NCBI RefSeq assembly: GCF_022414535.1 | Contig: NZ_JADWYM010000002.1 | Coordinates: 62,001-126,000 of the forward strand | Length of the DNA: 64,000 nucleotides | Source: Streptomyces sp. MUM 2J | Lineage (GTDB): Bacteria > Actinomycetota > Actinomycetes > Streptomycetales > Streptomycetaceae | Direction of reading: 5' to 3' | Part shown: in pieces, positions 48,392 through 56,682 of the stretch | Position numbering within the stretch: the first letter of the stretch is position 1 | Layout: each line of letters begins with the position of its first letter | Position numbers and translations under genes: made by a program | Notes under the pieces: model-generated | Told to the model about the DNA's origin: nothing | Seen by the model: the letters and a program-made list of their open reading frames with translations, nothing else | The model's database searches: none

Positions 48392-49131
48392 CCCTCGTCG
48401 GCCGCACCCGTGACCGGGGCGTGGAAACCCTCAGCCTCGACTCCCCGGACACCCGCAACGCGCTGTCCGCCGCCCTCGTCACCGCCCTCGCCGACGCCCT
48501 CGCCGACTGCGGCAAGGACGGCGACGTCCGCGCCGTCGTCCTCACCCACACCGGGAACACCTTCTGCGCGGGCGCCGACCTGCGGGACCCGCCCGCGCCG
48601 GACGCACTGGTGGCGCTGCTGCGGCAGATCGTCGAACTGCGCAAGCCCGTCGTCGCGAGGATCACCGGTCATGTCCGCGCGGGCGGCCTCGGCCTGCTCG
48701 CGGCCTGCGACATGGCGGCGGCGTCCCGGCAGGCCACCTTCGCCTTCACCGAGGTCCGCATCGGCGTGGCCCCCGCGGTGATCTCCCTGCCGATCCTCCC
48801 GCGCGCCGACCCCCGCGCCCTGGCCCGCTACTACCTCACCGGTGAGCGCTTCACCGCGTCCGAAGCGGTCCGCGTCGGCCTGCTGACGGCGGAGGGCGAG
48901 GACGTCGACGTGACCCTGGAACCCGTTCTGGACGGCCTGCGCCGGGCCTCCCCCCAGGGCCTGGCCGAGACGAAGGCGCTGCTCACGGCTAGGGTGCTGG
49001 AAGCATTCGATCGGGACGCGGCCGACCTGACCGCGCTCTCGGCCCGGCTGTTCTCCTCCCCGCAGGCCGGCGAGGGGATGACGGCCTTCCTAGAACGACG
49101 GGATCCGGTATGGGTGCTGCGAGCACAGTAG
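48388..49131 (+). CDS. enoyl-CoA hydratase/isomerase family protein
   Basis: The 247-residue crotonase-fold protein has an oxyanion-hole segment FCAGADLRDP and GHVRAGGLGLLAACDMAAAS, then FTEVRIGVAPAVIS where hydratases place the first catalytic Glu. It hydrates or isomerises the unsaturated acyl-CoA made upstream. ATG 48388 overlaps the ligase stop by 4 bp. The 3' end overlaps the TetR gene by 22 bp. Confidence 0.92.
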   Translation: MTLVGRTRDRGVETLSLDSPDTRNALSAALVTALADALADCGKDGDVRAVVLTHTGNTFCAGADLRDPPAPDALVALLRQIVELRKPVVARITGHVRAGGLGLLAACDMAAASRQATFAFTEVRIGVAPAVISLPILPRADPRALARYYLTGERFTASEAVRVGLLTAEGEDVDVTLEPVLDGLRRASPQGLAETKALLTARVLEAFDRDAADLTALSARLFSSPQAGEGMTAFLERRDPVWVLRAQ

Positions 49132-49721
49132 AAGGCGATCGCCTCCCCAAGCAGGACCGCAGCCGTGCCACCCGGCAGCGGTTGCTGGAGGCCGCGGTGG
49201 CCTGCCTCGCCGAACACGGCTGGGCGGGCTCCACCGTCTCCGTCGTCGCCGAACGCGCCGGCGTCTCCCGCGGTGCGGCCCAGCACCACTTCCCGACCCG
49301 GGAGGACCTGTTCACGGCGGCCGTGGAGTACGTCGCCGAGGAGCGCTCGCTGGCTCTGCGTGCCCTGTTCCCGCAGGGTGCGCAGGCCGGCGACCGCCGC
49401 GCCGTCGTCGCCGCGCTCGTCGACCTCTACACCGGTCCCCTCTTCCGCGCCGCACTCCACCTGTGGGTCGCCGCCTGCGACGAGGAGCAGCTGCGTCCGC
49501 GCGTCACGGAGCTGGAGGCCCACGTGGGCCGCGAGACCCACCGCATCGCCGTGGAGCTGCTGGGCGCCGACGAGTCCCGCCCCGGCGTCCGCGAGACCGT
49601 GCAGGGACTGATGGACATGGCCCGCGGACTGGGCCTGGCCAACCTCCTCACCGACGACCGGGCCCGCCGGGACCCGGTCGTGGCGCAGTGGGCCCGACTG
49701 CTGGACGCGGCGCTGGGCTGA
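49110..49721 (+). CDS. TetR-family regulator of the acyl-CoA cluster
   Basis: This 203-residue TetR-type repressor has its DNA-binding domain at residues about 18-64 (ATRQRLLEAAVACLAEHGW, GVSRGAAQHHFPTREDLF), followed by a helical ligand domain. It is the last gene of the cluster and its start overlaps the hydratase gene, so it is co-expressed with the pathway. It probably senses an acyl-CoA and binds the palindrome at 39448-39459. That link is inferred. Confidence 0.9.
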   Translation: MGAASTVEGDRLPKQDRSRATRQRLLEAAVACLAEHGWAGSTVSVVAERAGVSRGAAQHHFPTREDLFTAAVEYVAEERSLALRALFPQGAQAGDRRAVVAALVDLYTGPLFRAALHLWVAACDEEQLRPRVTELEAHVGRETHRIAVELLGADESRPGVRETVQGLMDMARGLGLANLLTDDRARRDPVVAQWARLLDAALG

Positions 49722-49909
49722 CGGGCCCTGCCCGGCCGGCGCCGGTGGCCACGGTCACCGCGGGCACGGCTGCTTCGCCTTCGCCCACTCGGCCCCGGAG
49801 TTCCGGGACCGGCCGGAGCCCACCGACGGCTTGAGCCCCCGCCCCTCCCGGGTCCTGGACGGCCGCCGCACGGTCCGGGTGCGGGTCCGGCCCCGACGGG
49901 GCCGCGGGC

Positions 49910-50620
49910 TCAGGGGCTCAGCCGCTCCACCCGCCAGGTCCCGTCCTGCTCCACCGTGTACCGCAGCCGGTCGTGCAGCCGGTTCGCCCGGCCCTGCCAG
50001 AACTCCACCTGCTGCGGCGCCACCCGGAAGCCGCCCCAGTGCGGCGGCACCGGCACCTGCTCGCCCTCCGGGTAGCGGGCCGCCAGTTCCGCGTACGCGG
50101 CGTCGACCTCCGTACGCGAGGTGATCACACGGGACTGCGCACTCGCCCACGCGCCCAGCTGCGAGCCGTGCGGCCGGGAGCGGAAGTAGGCGGCCGTCTC
50201 GTCCCGCCCGGTCCGCCGCGCCACGCCCTGCACGATCACCTGCCGGGCCATCGCGTGCCAGGGGAACAGCAGGGACACGTGCGGGTTCTCCGCCAGGTCA
50301 CGCGCCTTTCGGGAGCCGTAGTTGGTGTAGAAGACGAAACCCTGTTCGTCGAAGTGCTTCAGCAGCACCGTGCGCGAGCCGGGCCGTCCCTCGGCGTCCG
50401 CCGTGGAGACGATCATCGCGTTCGGCTCGAACAGGTGGGCTTCCGTCGCGGCCTGCTGGAACCAGCGCGCGAACTGCTCCACCGGGGTGGCGGCCAGCTC
50501 GGACTCGGTCAGGCCCTCGGCCCGGTACTGCTTGCGCATCGAGGCGGGGTCCGGAGCGAGGGAGTCGGTCGGATCGAGGGGGCGGTCGTCTGGGTCGGTC
50601 ACGCGGTCATCTTGCCGCAT
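49910..50620 (-). CDS. pdxH: pyridoxamine 5'-phosphate oxidase
   Basis: This FMN enzyme (236 residues) makes PLP from pyridoxine/pyridoxamine phosphate. Family motifs are [16 protein letters not shown] (substrate entry), FMN-binding [45 protein letters not shown] and the C-terminal signature [30 protein letters not shown] 50620 has GAGGA seven bases upstream; GTG 50602 lacks one. It is divergent from the citrate synthase gene. Confidence 0.94.
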   Translation of the reverse strand: MRQDDRVTDPDDRPLDPTDSLAPDPASMRKQYRAEGLTESELAATPVEQFARWFQQAATEAHLFEPNAMIVSTADAEGRPGSRTVLLKHFDEQGFVFYTNYGSRKARDLAENPHVSLLFPWHAMARQVIVQGVARRTGRDETAAYFRSRPHGSQLGAWASAQSRVITSRTEVDAAYAELAARYPEGEQVPVPPHWGGFRVAPQQVEFWQGRANRLHDRLRYTVEQDGTWRVERLSP

Positions 50621-50671
50621 ACCAGGTCCTCGCCGGGTCCCCGTTCCGCAGACCGGTCCGGAACGTATGGT

Positions 50672-50709
50672 GGCACTGAGTGCCGCGAAAGCTGCCCAGA
50701 TCTGGCACT
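50672..50709. promoter_or_regulatory. GGCACT repeats in the pdxH-citrate synthase intergenic region
   Basis: GGCACT-G-AGTGCC (50672-50684) is a perfect dyad and GGCACT recurs at 50704-50709, both close to TATGG sequences. The 288-bp gap must hold both divergent promoters, so these may be operator sites. No regulator can be named. Confidence 0.3.
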
Positions 50710-50908
50710 CGGGGATATGGTGCTGATGCCGCCCCGCGGGGTGACAGTGGGGATGACCCCCCATCGGACCGGGCATCACACGGCCAACCACCCGGCACCC
50801 GAGCCGCTCCACCCCACATCGGTCCAGACCGCGGAGGTCGCGTCCCACACCCCTACACGATCCGTCCCACCCCCACGATCCGTCGCACACATCATGAGGA
50901 GCCGCCTG

Positions 50909-52012
50909 ATGTCCGACTTCGTACCCGGACTCGAGGGAGTCGTCGCGTTCGAGACGGAAATCGCCGAACCCGACAAGAAAGGCGGCGCCCTCCGGTACCG
51001 CGGCATCGACATCGAGGACCTGGTCGGCCACGTCTCCTTCGGCAACGTCTGGGGCCTGCTGGTCGACGGTGCGTTCAACCCGGGCCTGCCGCCCGCGGAG
51101 CCGTTCCCCATTCCCGTCCACTCCGGTGACATCCGCGTCGACGTGCAGTCCGCGCTCGCGATGCTGGCGCCCGTGTGGGGTCTCAAACCGCTGCTGGACA
51201 TCGACGGGGCCCAGGCCCGCGCGGACCTCGCCCGCGCCGCCGTCATGGCCCTGTCCTACGTCGCCCAGTCCGCCCGCGGCCAGGGCCTGCCCATGGTCCC
51301 GCAGCGTGAGATCGACAAGGCGAGCTCCGTCGTCGAACGCTTCATGATCCGCTGGCGGGGCGAGCCCGACCCCAAGCACGTCGCCGCCGTGGACGCCTAC
51401 TGGACCTCCGCCGCCGAGCACGGCATGAACGCCTCCACCTTCACCGCGCGCGTCATCGCCTCCACCGGCGCGGACGTCGCGGCAGCCCTGTCGGGCGCCG
51501 TGGGTGCGATGTCCGGCCCGCTGCACGGCGGCGCCCCCTCCCGCGTCCTCGGCATGATCGAGGAGATCGAGCACACCGGCGACGCCGACGCCTACGTCAA
51601 GAACGCCCTGGACCGCGGCGAACGCCTCATGGGCTTCGGCCACCGCGTCTACCGTGCCGAGGACCCCAGGGCCCGCGTCCTGCGCCGCACCGCCCGCGAA
51701 CTCGGCGCCCCCCGGTACGAGGTCGCCGAGGCCCTGGAGAAGGCGGCCCTGGCGGAGCTGCACAACCGCCGCCCCGACCGCGTCCTCGCCACCAACGTCG
51801 AGTTCTGGGCGGCGATCGTCCTGGACTTCGCCGAGGTCCCGGCGCACATGTTCACGTCCATGTTCACCTGCGCCCGGACGGCGGGCTGGTCGGCGCACAT
51901 CCTGGAGCAGAAGCGCACCGGCCGCCTGGTCCGCCCCACCGCCCGCTACGTCGGTCCGGGCCCGCGCAGCCCCCGCGACGTCGACGGCTACGCGGACCTC
52001 ACCGAGCAGTAG
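50909..52012 (+). CDS. citrate synthase (secondary, 2-methylcitrate synthase-like size)
   Basis: The 367-residue citrate synthase-fold enzyme condenses acetyl- or propionyl-CoA with oxaloacetate. Catalytic regions are AEHGMNAST (His), [26 protein letters not shown] (His/Arg) and the C-terminal [20 protein letters not shown] with Asp. Streptomyces carry several paralogs; this one follows the propionyl/acyl-CoA gene cluster, but which acyl-CoA it uses is not decidable. ATG 50909 has AGGAG at 50897-50901. Confidence 0.92.
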   Translation: MSDFVPGLEGVVAFETEIAEPDKKGGALRYRGIDIEDLVGHVSFGNVWGLLVDGAFNPGLPPAEPFPIPVHSGDIRVDVQSALAMLAPVWGLKPLLDIDGAQARADLARAAVMALSYVAQSARGQGLPMVPQREIDKASSVVERFMIRWRGEPDPKHVAAVDAYWTSAAEHGMNASTFTARVIASTGADVAAALSGAVGAMSGPLHGGAPSRVLGMIEEIEHTGDADAYVKNALDRGERLMGFGHRVYRAEDPRARVLRRTARELGAPRYEVAEALEKAALAELHNRRPDRVLATNVEFWAAIVLDFAEVPAHMFTSMFTCARTAGWSAHILEQKRTGRLVRPTARYVGPGPRSPRDVDGYADLTEQ

Positions 52013-52161
52013 CCGTAGGCGGGACACCGCCGCCCGCCGGTACGGCGTCCCGCCGGGCCCATCAGCCGTGTGTGATGCCGTGGCGGTGTACACGGGGCCC
52101 ACCGCCCCGTGTCGTGCCGTGGTCGCGGCACCGGCGTACCGCGCCTCCGGAGAACGCAGAC

Positions 52162-52222
52162 GACCCGCGAGTCCGGCCCTCCTGGGGAGGGGCCGGCCGG
52201 ACGTACCGGCGACTCGCGGGTC
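52162..52222. terminator. large two-part hairpin
   Basis: An outer 12-bp perfect stem (52162-52173 with 52211-52222) encloses an inner near-perfect GC stem around 52172-52200. It lies 150 bases after the citrate synthase stop and also 80 bases downstream of the minus-strand mini-gene, so it can end both transcripts. Confidence 0.75.
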
Positions 52223-52301
52223 GGGTGACTGCTGGGATCGGGCCGGCTGCACGCGTCTGTCACGTGCTGGTCCGGCACCGCACTGGTGTGGTGACGGACC
52301 G

Positions 52302-52340
52302 CTAGCCCGCAGCCACCTCACGCGTCCGGTTTCCATACAT
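52302..52340 (-). CDS. 12-residue mini-ORF with strong ribosome binding site and promoter
   Basis: On the complement, ATG 52340 encodes [12 protein letters not shown] and ends at TAG 52302. A perfect AAGGGAGGT (52351-52359) lies 10 bases upstream. A consensus-like promoter precedes it and the large hairpin at 52222-52162 follows, so the whole forms a complete transcription unit of about 200 bases with no further gene. It may be a leader-type or functional small peptide, or an sRNA. Confidence 0.5.
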   Translation of the reverse strand: MYGNRTREVAAG

Positions 52341-52373
52341 CTGCCGAACCACCTCCCTTCTCGTGTGCTCGCC

Positions 52374-52403
52374 ACCCTAGGAACCCGACCGGCCGCGCTT
52401 CAA
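52374..52403 (-). promoter_or_regulatory. vegetative-type promoter for the mini-ORF
   Basis: Reading the complement, TTGAAG (52403-52398), an 18-base spacer and TAGGGT (52379-52374) match the streptomycete housekeeping consensus. The ribosome binding site begins 15 bases after the -10. Confidence 0.6.
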
Positions 52404-52701
52404 CCACTTTTTTCCGGATCCGCCGGTTCGGGTCCTCCGGATCCGTGCGGAGGGCTCCGGACGGGAGCGCGCGCGGACCCGCCGGGGCATCGGGACGGCG
52501 CTGTGCGACGACGGCCTCGCCCACGCACGCGCACAGGGGGCCCGGGTGATCGGGACGTGCGTGCTGGCGGCGAACAGCGACGGGCTGCGGTTCGCCGAGC
52601 TGCGCGGCTCCACCGAGGTCGAGCGCTACGTGCGGGACGGCGGGAACGACACGCGGGTCGACCTCCGGCCGGACCCCGCGCCGGCGGCCGGGACCGCGTG
52701 A
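52383..52701 (+). pseudogene. GNAT acetyltransferase fragment
   Basis: The frame ending at TGA 52699-52701 reads RRGIGTALCDDGLAHARAQG, then VIGTCVLAANSDGLRFAELRG and STEVERYVRDGG. This is the acetyl-CoA loop and C-terminal half of a GNAT domain. The N-terminal half is missing, there is no usable start codon in frame, and a stop lies at about 52378. The mini-ORF promoter overlaps its 5' edge on the other strand. Confidence 0.55.
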
Positions 52702-52797
52702 CCAGCCGTACACGCCGCGTTTCCGCCGTACAACGATTCCTGCAATCTTGCGGGAACCCCGTGTGGGCTGTGTCACGTTCGAGTTGAATGATGACCA

Positions 52798-54267
52798 GTG
52801 AACGAACCGACGCGCCGTAACCGCGGACGCAGCCTGCAGGGGGTCCAGGTGAGTGCTTCCCGGCGTAGTGGGACGACGGACGAGCTGGGTCCGGACGACC
52901 CGGAGCCGCCCGAGCGGGACGGGGCGGATCTCCTCGCCGCGCTTCTGGACGGCATGGACGCGGCCCTGTGCGCCTTCGACGCCGACGGCGTCGTCACGCA
53001 CTGGAACCGCGAGGCCGAGCGGATCCTCGGCTGGAGCGCGGCCGAGGCGGTGGGGCGGCAGGGCCTGGCCGGGTGGGCGGTGCGCAGCGCCGACGCCGAG
53101 GAGGTCGAGGGGCGGCTGCTGTCCGCGATGCACGCGCCGGGACGGGGGGTGCACGAGTTCGCCCTGCTCACCAAGGACGGCGGCCGGGTGCTGGTGCGCA
53201 CCCAGTCCGCGGCGGTGCGTGGTCCCGACGGCAAGCCCGCCGGGGTGTACTGCGCCTTCAGCGAGGTGCACGCCCAGATCGACCTGGAGCGGTCCATCGC
53301 GCTCAGTGAGGCGCTGCTGGAGGACGCCGGCTGGGGGGTGGTCCTGGTCGACGCCGACCTGCGGCCCGCCGTCGTCAACGCGCACGCCGCCCGGCTGCTC
53401 GGCACGGGACGCTCGGCCGTCCTGGGCCGCCCGCTCGGGGACCTGCTCTCCCAGGGCGTGGAGGAACTGGAGAACGCCCTCACCCATGTGCTCGCCGATG
53501 GTGCGCCGCCCGCGCCCGCGGAGGTCTGGGTGGCGGTGCGCACTCCGGAGGGGGACCGGCGCCGCTGCTGGCGGTGCGGTTTCCTGCGGCTGGCCTCGCC
53601 GCTCGCGGAGGAGCCGGTGCCGCTCGGGGTCGGCTGGATGTTCCAGGACGTCACCGCGTCCAAGCGGGCCGAGCAGGAGGCGGCGGTCCTGCGGTTCCGC
53701 ACGAACCAGTCGCACCGGGCGGCGCGGGCCGCGGCGGAGTGCGAGGACCCGGCGGAGGCCGCCACCGTGCACCTGGACTTCGCGCTCGCCGGTTTCGCCG
53801 ACCACGCGGTGATCGACCGCGTGGTCGGCGGCGCGCTGTCGGACGCCGACGCCGCCGGGCCGGTCCGCCTCGTCCGGGCCGCGGCCACCCCGTCCGGACC
53901 GCCCGGCCCGAGCCTGCTACTGGACGACGGATCCGGCCTGCCCGTCCGGTACGGCGCGGGGCATCCGGCGCTCCAGTGCGTGCAGCGTGCCGGGTCGGTG
54001 CGGACCGGCGCCGGGTCGGCGTCGGGCGAGGAGGCGCGGGAGTGGGCGCTGTCCCGCCAGTGGCCGGCGGACACCGTGCACGCGCTGTGCACGGTGCTGC
54101 GCAGCCGGGGCCGGACGCTCGGCGTCGTGACGTTCCTGCGCGGCGGCGGGCGCAGCGGCTTCGAGCGGTCCGACACGGCGTACGCGGAGGACGTGGCGGC
54201 CCGCATCGCCGCCGCGCTGGACCTGGCGGCAACGTCGGGCGCGGCTGCCGGTCCCGCCGGTCCCTGA
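52798..54267 (+). CDS. PAS-domain sensory protein without recognisable output domain
   Basis: The 489-residue cytoplasmic protein has two PAS domains (residues about 45-160, LLDGMDAALCAFDADGVVTHWN; and about 170-290, EDAGWGVVLVDADLRPAVVN). A C-terminal GAF-like or degenerate region (about 330-475, LRSRGRTLGVVTFLRGGGRSGF) follows. Related Streptomyces proteins carry a SpoIIE-type phosphatase after this layout; none is present here. GTG 52798 has a weak ribosome binding site. GTG 52849, with a G-rich AGGGGG upstream, is an alternative. Confidence 0.8.
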   Translation: MNEPTRRNRGRSLQGVQVSASRRSGTTDELGPDDPEPPERDGADLLAALLDGMDAALCAFDADGVVTHWNREAERILGWSAAEAVGRQGLAGWAVRSADAEEVEGRLLSAMHAPGRGVHEFALLTKDGGRVLVRTQSAAVRGPDGKPAGVYCAFSEVHAQIDLERSIALSEALLEDAGWGVVLVDADLRPAVVNAHAARLLGTGRSAVLGRPLGDLLSQGVEELENALTHVLADGAPPAPAEVWVAVRTPEGDRRRCWRCGFLRLASPLAEEPVPLGVGWMFQDVTASKRAEQEAAVLRFRTNQSHRAARAAAECEDPAEAATVHLDFALAGFADHAVIDRVVGGALSDADAAGPVRLVRAAATPSGPPGPSLLLDDGSGLPVRYGAGHPALQCVQRAGSVRTGAGSASGEEAREWALSRQWPADTVHALCTVLRSRGRTLGVVTFLRGGGRSGFERSDTAYAEDVAARIAAALDLAATSGAAAGPAGP

Positions 54268-54404
54268 CCCGCGCCCCGGGCCGCCCGGCCGGGCGCGTCG
54301 CACGGGCGGTGCGAGCGGCTCCGGGTGGGGCAGGCCGGTCCTCGCCCGGCCGTGTCGCTCCGGTGGTTTGGGAGCCGGAGCCGGGGCGGTGGTGGCGCCG
54401 GGCG

Positions 54405-55157
54405 TCAGTTCCGGTAGAAGATCCGGTCCCCGTACTGCTCGATCACCTTGCGGTTCCAGTCGTGGCCGCCGTCGACGTTGCCCGACCGCAGGAGCGGGGG
54501 CTCGACACCGCGGTCCGCCAGGGCACCGGCGGCCGTCGCGACGACCGCCTGGAGGAGGGCGGAGGTGACGACGGTGGACGCGGGGGCGAAGGGGGCGGGG
54601 ACGGTGTCGAGGCTGAGCTCCGCGTCGCCGACCGCGATCTTCGAGTCGAGCACGACGTCGCAGTGGTCCTTCAGGAACGTGCCCGAGGTGTGCCGGGACT
54701 TCGTCTCCCCCGCGTACGCCACCGACGTCACGCCGATGACCCGCACGCCGAGCGCACGGGCGTTCACCGCCATCTCCACGGGCAGGGCGTTGCGGCCGGA
54801 GAGGGAGACGATCACCAGGGCGTCGCCCGCGCGCAGCGGCGAGCTGTCCAGGACGGCGGAGGCGAGGCCGTCGACCCGCTCCAGGGCCGATCCGAGGGTG
54901 GCCGGCATGACGTCGACGCCCACGACCCCGGGGACGGCGAGCAGGTTCATCAGGGCGAGGCCTCCGGCGCGGTAGACGACGTCCTGGGCGGCGAGGGAGG
55001 AGTGGCCGGCGCCGAAGGCGAACAACCGGCCGCCCGCGGCGACGGTGTCGGCGAGGAGCGCGCCGGCCGCCCGGATGGTGCCGCGCTCCTCGTCGCGGAC
55101 GCGTTGCAGGAGGCCGATCGCGGCGTCGAAGAACTGGTCGGCCAACTGGTCGCTCAT
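54405..55157 (-). CDS. SIS-domain sugar-phosphate isomerase-like protein
   Basis: The 250-residue protein has a SIS (sugar isomerase) domain: RLFAFGAGHSSLAAQDVVYRAGG (phosphosugar-binding loop) and ALVIVSLSGRNALPVEMAVNARALGV. This group is annotated as phosphoheptose isomerase-like or UPF0309. A role in amino-sugar phosphate handling is likely. ATG 55157 has AAGGAG nine bases upstream. It is divergent from dmdR1. Confidence 0.88.
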   Translation of the reverse strand: MSDQLADQFFDAAIGLLQRVRDEERGTIRAAGALLADTVAAGGRLFAFGAGHSSLAAQDVVYRAGGLALMNLLAVPGVVGVDVMPATLGSALERVDGLASAVLDSSPLRAGDALVIVSLSGRNALPVEMAVNARALGVRVIGVTSVAYAGETKSRHTSGTFLKDHCDVVLDSKIAVGDAELSLDTVPAPFAPASTVVTSALLQAVVATAAGALADRGVEPPLLRSGNVDGGHDWNRKVIEQYGDRIFYRN

Positions 55158-55377
55158 CCGCGGGGCTCCTTCGCGCTGTGCGGTCCGTGTCGCGGATCAC
55201 GGTGCGGTCTGGACCAGTGCGGTGTCAATACGGCGGGGGGCGGCCCGGCGGTGTGCGCCGCCCGCCCGGCGGGTCCCCGGTTCGGGCGCCGCGGCACGGT
55301 TGTCGGTGGTATCCGGCAGAATTGATGGCAGGGCCAGCGCACGCGCCGAGGTGCCGTCGAGCCTTCGGCAGATCTCA

Positions 55378-56076
55378 TCAAGGGGCACGTATGTCCGGAC
55401 TGATCGACACCACGGAGATGTATCTCCGCACCATCCTCGAGCTGGAGGAGGAAGGTGTGGTCCCCATGCGTGCCCGGATCGCCGAGCGGCTCGACCAGAG
55501 CGGTCCCACGGTCAGCCAGACGGTGGCCCGTATGGAGCGTGACGGCCTGGTGTCCGTGGCCACCGACCGGCACCTGGAGCTCACCGGCGAGGGGCGCCGG
55601 CTGGCGACGCGGGTGATGCGCAAGCACCGGCTGGCGGAGTGCCTGCTCGTCGACGTGATCGGCCTGGAGTGGGAGCAGGTGCACGCCGAGGCCTGCCGCT
55701 GGGAGCACGTGATGAGCGAGGCGGTCGAGCGCCGCGTGCTGGAGCTGCTGCGGCACCCGACCGAGTCGCCGTACGGCAATCCGATCCCGGGCCTGGAGGA
55801 GCTGGGTGAGAAGGACGGTGCCGATCCGTTCCTGGACGAGGGCATGGTGTCGCTCTCCGAGCTGGACCCGGGCGCGGACGGCAAGACGGTCGTCGTCCGC
55901 CGGATCGGCGAACCGATCCAGACGGATGCACAGCTGATGTACACGCTGCGGCGGGCGGGCGTGCAGCCCGGCTCGGTGGTGAGCGTGACCGAGTCGCCCG
56001 GCGGAGTGCTGGTGGGCAGCGGTGGCGAGGCCGCCGAGCTGGCGGTGGACATCGCCTCCCATGTGTTCGTCGCCAA
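55378..56076 (-). CDS. adm: antiparallel ORF opposite dmdR1 (Adm-like)
   Basis: A 232-codon open frame runs on the complement of almost the whole dmdR1 gene (MATNTWEAMSTASSAAS to VSISPDIRAP). It is Ser/Thr/Arg-rich, as frames opposite GC-rich genes tend to be. In S. coelicolor an antiparallel gene named adm at this same place has been reported as expressed and affecting antibiotic and siderophore production. Position and length make this the counterpart. Whether it is translated here cannot be seen. Confidence 0.4.
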   Translation of the reverse strand: MATNTWEAMSTASSAASPPLPTSTPPGDSVTLTTEPGCTPARRSVYISCASVWIGSPIRRTTTVLPSAPGSSSESDTMPSSRNGSAPSFSPSSSRPGIGLPYGDSVGCRSSSSTRRSTASLITCSQRQASACTCSHSRPITSTSRHSASRCLRITRVASRRPSPVSSRCRSVATDTRPSRSIRATVWLTVGPLWSSRSAIRARMGTTPSSSSSRMVRRYISVVSISPDIRAP

Positions 56077-56083
56077 GCGCTGA
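55391..56083 (+). CDS. dmdR1: DtxR/IdeR-family iron-dependent repressor
   Basis: The 230-residue regulator represses iron uptake and siderophore genes when loaded with Fe2+. It has a winged-helix domain (MRARIAERLDQSGPTVSQTV) and keeps the DtxR metal ligands: Met10, Cys102, Glu105, His106 (ancillary and primary site set) and His79, Glu83, His98. The C-terminal SH3-like domain (GADGKTVVVRRIGEPIQ) is complete. The length equals that of S. coelicolor DmdR1. ATG 55391 has AAGGGG upstream. No TTAGGTTAGG-type iron box is visible near its own promoter. Confidence 0.95.
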   Translation: MSGLIDTTEMYLRTILELEEEGVVPMRARIAERLDQSGPTVSQTVARMERDGLVSVATDRHLELTGEGRRLATRVMRKHRLAECLLVDVIGLEWEQVHAEACRWEHVMSEAVERRVLELLRHPTESPYGNPIPGLEELGEKDGADPFLDEGMVSLSELDPGADGKTVVVRRIGEPIQTDAQLMYTLRRAGVQPGSVVSVTESPGGVLVGSGGEAAELAVDIASHVFVAKR

Positions 56084-56682
56084 TTCCGCGGCGGGCGGTG
56101 CGGCGGAGTCCGGGTGAGTCAACTCGTGGGGCGCGTGCGTCAGTTGTGACGTCCTCCGGTGTGCGGCTGCGGCAGGATTCGGTGTGCCGAATGGCAGCGC
56201 CGACGCCCTTCGCGTGCGAGGCTGTCGCGTGATGCGTACGACCGGGCTCGGGTGAGGCAGAGGCCGAGAGGGGGCGGGGAATGCGCCGCGGACGAGTGGA
56301 GGGCCCCGACGCCGTGCGGCGCCGGGGCCTGTCCTCCCCTGTCGTGACCCGGAGCCCCGAGCTCTCAAGGTCATCCCCCTCGGACCGGTTTCCCCGAGCG
56401 GTCCGCCTCCCGTTGAAGATCTCCCCTCGGCGGCGGCGATCATTCCTTGAGCGAGGTCACTCGAACGAGGGGTGTTGCCCGCGGAGAGAGCAGTTTTCGA
56501 ATGCGCATTCGATAGTCTGCGAGTGACAGGCCGAGCGGAACGCGCGCTGCACAGGATGTGTGTGCGGCAGAGCACGGCCCGCACGGGATGCGCGAGCGCG
56601 AGGCGCAGCACACGGCACGACGGCGACAGGGCACGGCGGTACGACGGCAAGCGGCAGCGCGGAGCTAGGGGGTGCCAGGACC
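56084..56682. other. intergenic region of about 600 bp
   Basis: No gene can be supported between dmdR1 and the hydrolase. The first 350 bp are featureless GC-rich sequence. From about 56440 the sequence becomes more AT-rich and contains the 16-bp palindrome at 56497-56512 and a half-like TCGAACGAGG at 56461, suggesting a regulated promoter for the hydrolase gene with a leader of roughly 150 bases. Confidence 0.5.
56497..56512. promoter_or_regulatory. 16-bp perfect palindrome, LexA-box-like
   Basis: TCGAATGCGCATTCGA reads the same on both strands. It resembles the actinobacterial SOS box TCGAAC-N4-GTTCGA with a C-to-T and a matching G-to-A change in the arms. It is followed directly by GATAGT, a possible -10, so a bound protein would block transcription. 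Confidence 0.5.

Noticed and set aside
50671-50686. TGGCAC followed by GC-rich sequence, like a sigma-54 promoter
   Set aside because: The TTGC element is absent at the proper spacing and Streptomyces are not known to carry sigma-54.
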